From: Coriobacteriia bacterium | Lineage (GTDB): Bacteria; Actinomycetota; Coriobacteriia; Anaerosomatales; SLCP01 | Assembly: GCA_007125735.1 (NCBI GenBank) | Contig: SLCP01000218.1 | Location: 1 to 7,066, forward strand | Length of the DNA: 7,066 bases | Direction of reading: 5' to 3' | Part shown: piece after piece, positions 6,005 to 7,066 of the stretch | How the letters are laid out: each line of letters opens with the position of its first letter | How positions within the stretch are numbered: the stretch's first letter is position 1 | Notes under the pieces: model-generated | Told to the model about the DNA's origin: nothing | Database searches by the model: none | The model's input: only the letters and a program-made list of their open reading frames with translations | Made by a program: the position numbers and the translations under genes

Positions 6005-6978
6005 TCGTCGCAGACCGCGATGATCCACCGTTCGAACGCGAGCCGGGACTCCCGGCTCGTTTTCATTTCCGCTTCCGCCTGCGCCGCGCCACGCAGGGCG
6101 TCCACGAGCTCTGACGGCGTGAAGCGGTCTGCCTGCCGCAGCAGCGTGCGGGCCTGCCAATCTCGAACCCCCACCTCGCGCATGATCTCGCCGAGCGCAG
6201 CACCGCGCTCTCCTCGGCTCGACAATGCCGAGACCGACAGCAGGTTTCTGATGTGGCGCACGCTGAGCGCGTGGATGCCGTATATCGATTCGCCCTCGTC
6301 GAGCAGCGCCGCGAGACGGCGCAGCGCGGTCCGGCCATCTCGTCCGCCGAGGGCATCGGTGAAGTCGAACACCGACGTCGGGGCGGTGGTCGACATCACC
6401 TGCTCGATCTCGGCACGGGACAGCGTATCCTCGTCGCCGGTGAACGCCACGACCTTGTCGATCTCGATCGAAAGCCGGCGCAGGTCGTGCCCGACCGCAC
6501 GCACCAGCACCTCGGCGGCGTCGAGGCCTACGCGCTTCCCGCGCTCGGCGAACATCTCGATCACCGTGCGCGGGTAATCCTTCTTACTCGGCGCCTTGAA
6601 CTCAGACACGCCGCCAAGCGCATCGATCGCCTTATAGATGCGCAGGTTCTTCGCGAGCTTGGCGGCCACGAGCACGAGGACGGTATCGGTGTTGGGGTCT
6701 GCCGCGTAGGCGGCGAGCGCGCCCAGGGCGTCGGTCGACATGCGGTCCGCCCTGCGCACGATGACGAGGCGGCGCTCGGACATGAACGGCAACGTGTTCG
6801 CGGCAGCCACGATCGCGTCGACGTCCGCCGTGTCCCCATCGAACATCGAGAGGTTGTAGTCGAGGTCGGCTACCTCGGCGAGCCGCTTCTTCAGGCGCTC
6901 GACGGCCTGCTCCAAGAGCAGCTCCTCCGGGCCGTGGATGAGGTAGACGGGCTTGAGGTCTGAGAGTGTGGTCGACAT
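6001..6978 (-). CDS. holA: DNA polymerase III subunit delta
   Basis: Delta subunit of the clamp loader, which opens the beta sliding clamp during replication. 325 residues, normal length. Seen: the N-terminal signature VYLIHGPEELLLEQA at 11-25 (the family's L-x-G-x-E-x-x-L pattern; no P-loop, as expected for delta), a strand with ERRLVIVRRAD typical of the AAA+-like domain, a middle segment LRRLSIEIDKVVAFTGDED, and a helical C-terminal collar domain ending ERWIIAVCDD. I chose the ATG at 6978 because MSTTLSDLKPVYLIHG fits the family N-terminus; the frame stays open to an ATG at 7050, but those 24 residues look unlike the family and have no ribosome binding site. The Shine-Dalgarno before 6978 is weak. 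The last 4 bp overlap the stop of rpsT, and codons 307-314 also form the rpsT terminator hairpin. No terminator is seen for holA on its own strand, so readthrough would run antisense through rpsT toward lepA. Confidence 0.93.
   Translation of the reverse strand: MSTTLSDLKPVYLIHGPEELLLEQAVERLKKRLAEVADLDYNLSMFDGDTADVDAIVAAANTLPFMSERRLVIVRRADRMSTDALGALAAYAADPNTDTVLVLVAAKLAKNLRIYKAIDALGGVSEFKAPSKKDYPRTVIEMFAERGKRVGLDAAEVLVRAVGHDLRRLSIEIDKVVAFTGDEDTLSRAEIEQVMSTTAPTSVFDFTDALGGRDGRTALRRLAALLDEGESIYGIHALSVRHIRNLLSVSALSSRGERGAALGEIMREVGVRDWQARTLLRQADRFTPSELVDALRGAAQAEAEMKTSRESRLAFERWIIAVCDD
6039..6069 (+). terminator. Intrinsic terminator of rpsT, inside the holA coding region
   Basis: A perfect 9-bp stem, CGAGCCGGG (6039-6047) with CCCGGCTCG (6051-6059), has a 3-nt ACT loop and is followed by TTTTCATTT. 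It begins 35 nt after the rpsT stop. The T-run is present only on the plus-strand side, so it should stop rpsT transcription but not holA transcription. The same bases encode holA residues T307-A314. Confidence 0.88.
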
Positions 6979-7032
6979 ACCGTTCCGGTCTCGGTGTGTG
7001 AGTGCGGCCGCGCGAGGCGATGCGCCCCGCCA

Positions 7033-7065
7033 CGGCACCGATTGTCGCATACGGCGGCGGTGCCG
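7033..7065. repeat. Inverted repeat upstream of holA
   Basis: Perfect 8-bp arms, CGGCACCG (7033-7040) and CGGTGCCG (7058-7065), are separated by 17 nt. There is no T-run on either side, so it is not a clear intrinsic terminator. It lies 55 nt or more before the chosen holA start and could be an operator, an mRNA hairpin or a chance repeat in GC-rich DNA. The rest of 6979-7066 shows no other clear signal. Confidence 0.4.
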
Positions 7066-7066
7066 A

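Noticed and set aside
6979..7050. Upstream start of holA at 7050
   Set aside because: Adds 24 residues unlike the family, lacks a ribosome binding site, and would cover the inverted repeat.

Overview
The window reads as chromosomal core DNA from a high-GC bacterium, most likely an actinobacterium; I tentatively favour a Coriobacteriia-like lineage. Codon third positions are strongly G/C (by eye roughly two thirds GC overall). The gene order holA / rpsT / lepA / hemW / hrcA / dnaJ matches the arrangement known from Actinobacteria and, in part, Firmicutes. I see no mobile element, tRNA, rRNA, CRISPR array or phage gene.

Layout, right to left in the direction of most genes. holA (DNA polymerase III delta subunit, minus strand) ends tail-to-tail with rpsT (ribosomal protein S20, plus strand); their two TAG stops share one CTAG palindrome, and the rpsT terminator lies inside the holA coding region. 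rpsT and lepA (elongation factor 4) diverge from a 110-bp region that holds two back-to-back extended -10 promoters. lepA is followed after 15 bp by an unrecognised four-helix membrane protein with two matching cysteine motifs, which overlaps hemW (heme chaperone, radical SAM family) by an ATGA. A 129-bp gap then carries a CIRCE operator with a TATAAT box in its spacer. It precedes hrcA (heat-shock repressor) and dnaJ (co-chaperone, cut by the window edge at base 1).

How they fit together. lepA, the membrane protein and hemW look like one transcription unit linking translation and heme or redox maintenance. hrcA-dnaJ is a heat-shock unit under HrcA autoregulation through CIRCE; dnaK and grpE are not in this window between hrcA and dnaJ. 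rpsT is a single plus-strand gene set between minus-strand genes, so readthrough from holA would be antisense to it.

The most novel item is the small membrane protein at 3351-3809, with an internal duplication of two membrane helices plus a C-x-x-C-T-N cysteine motif. I found no sign of a large undescribed multi-gene system; the rest is conserved housekeeping sequence with some interesting regulatory arrangements.
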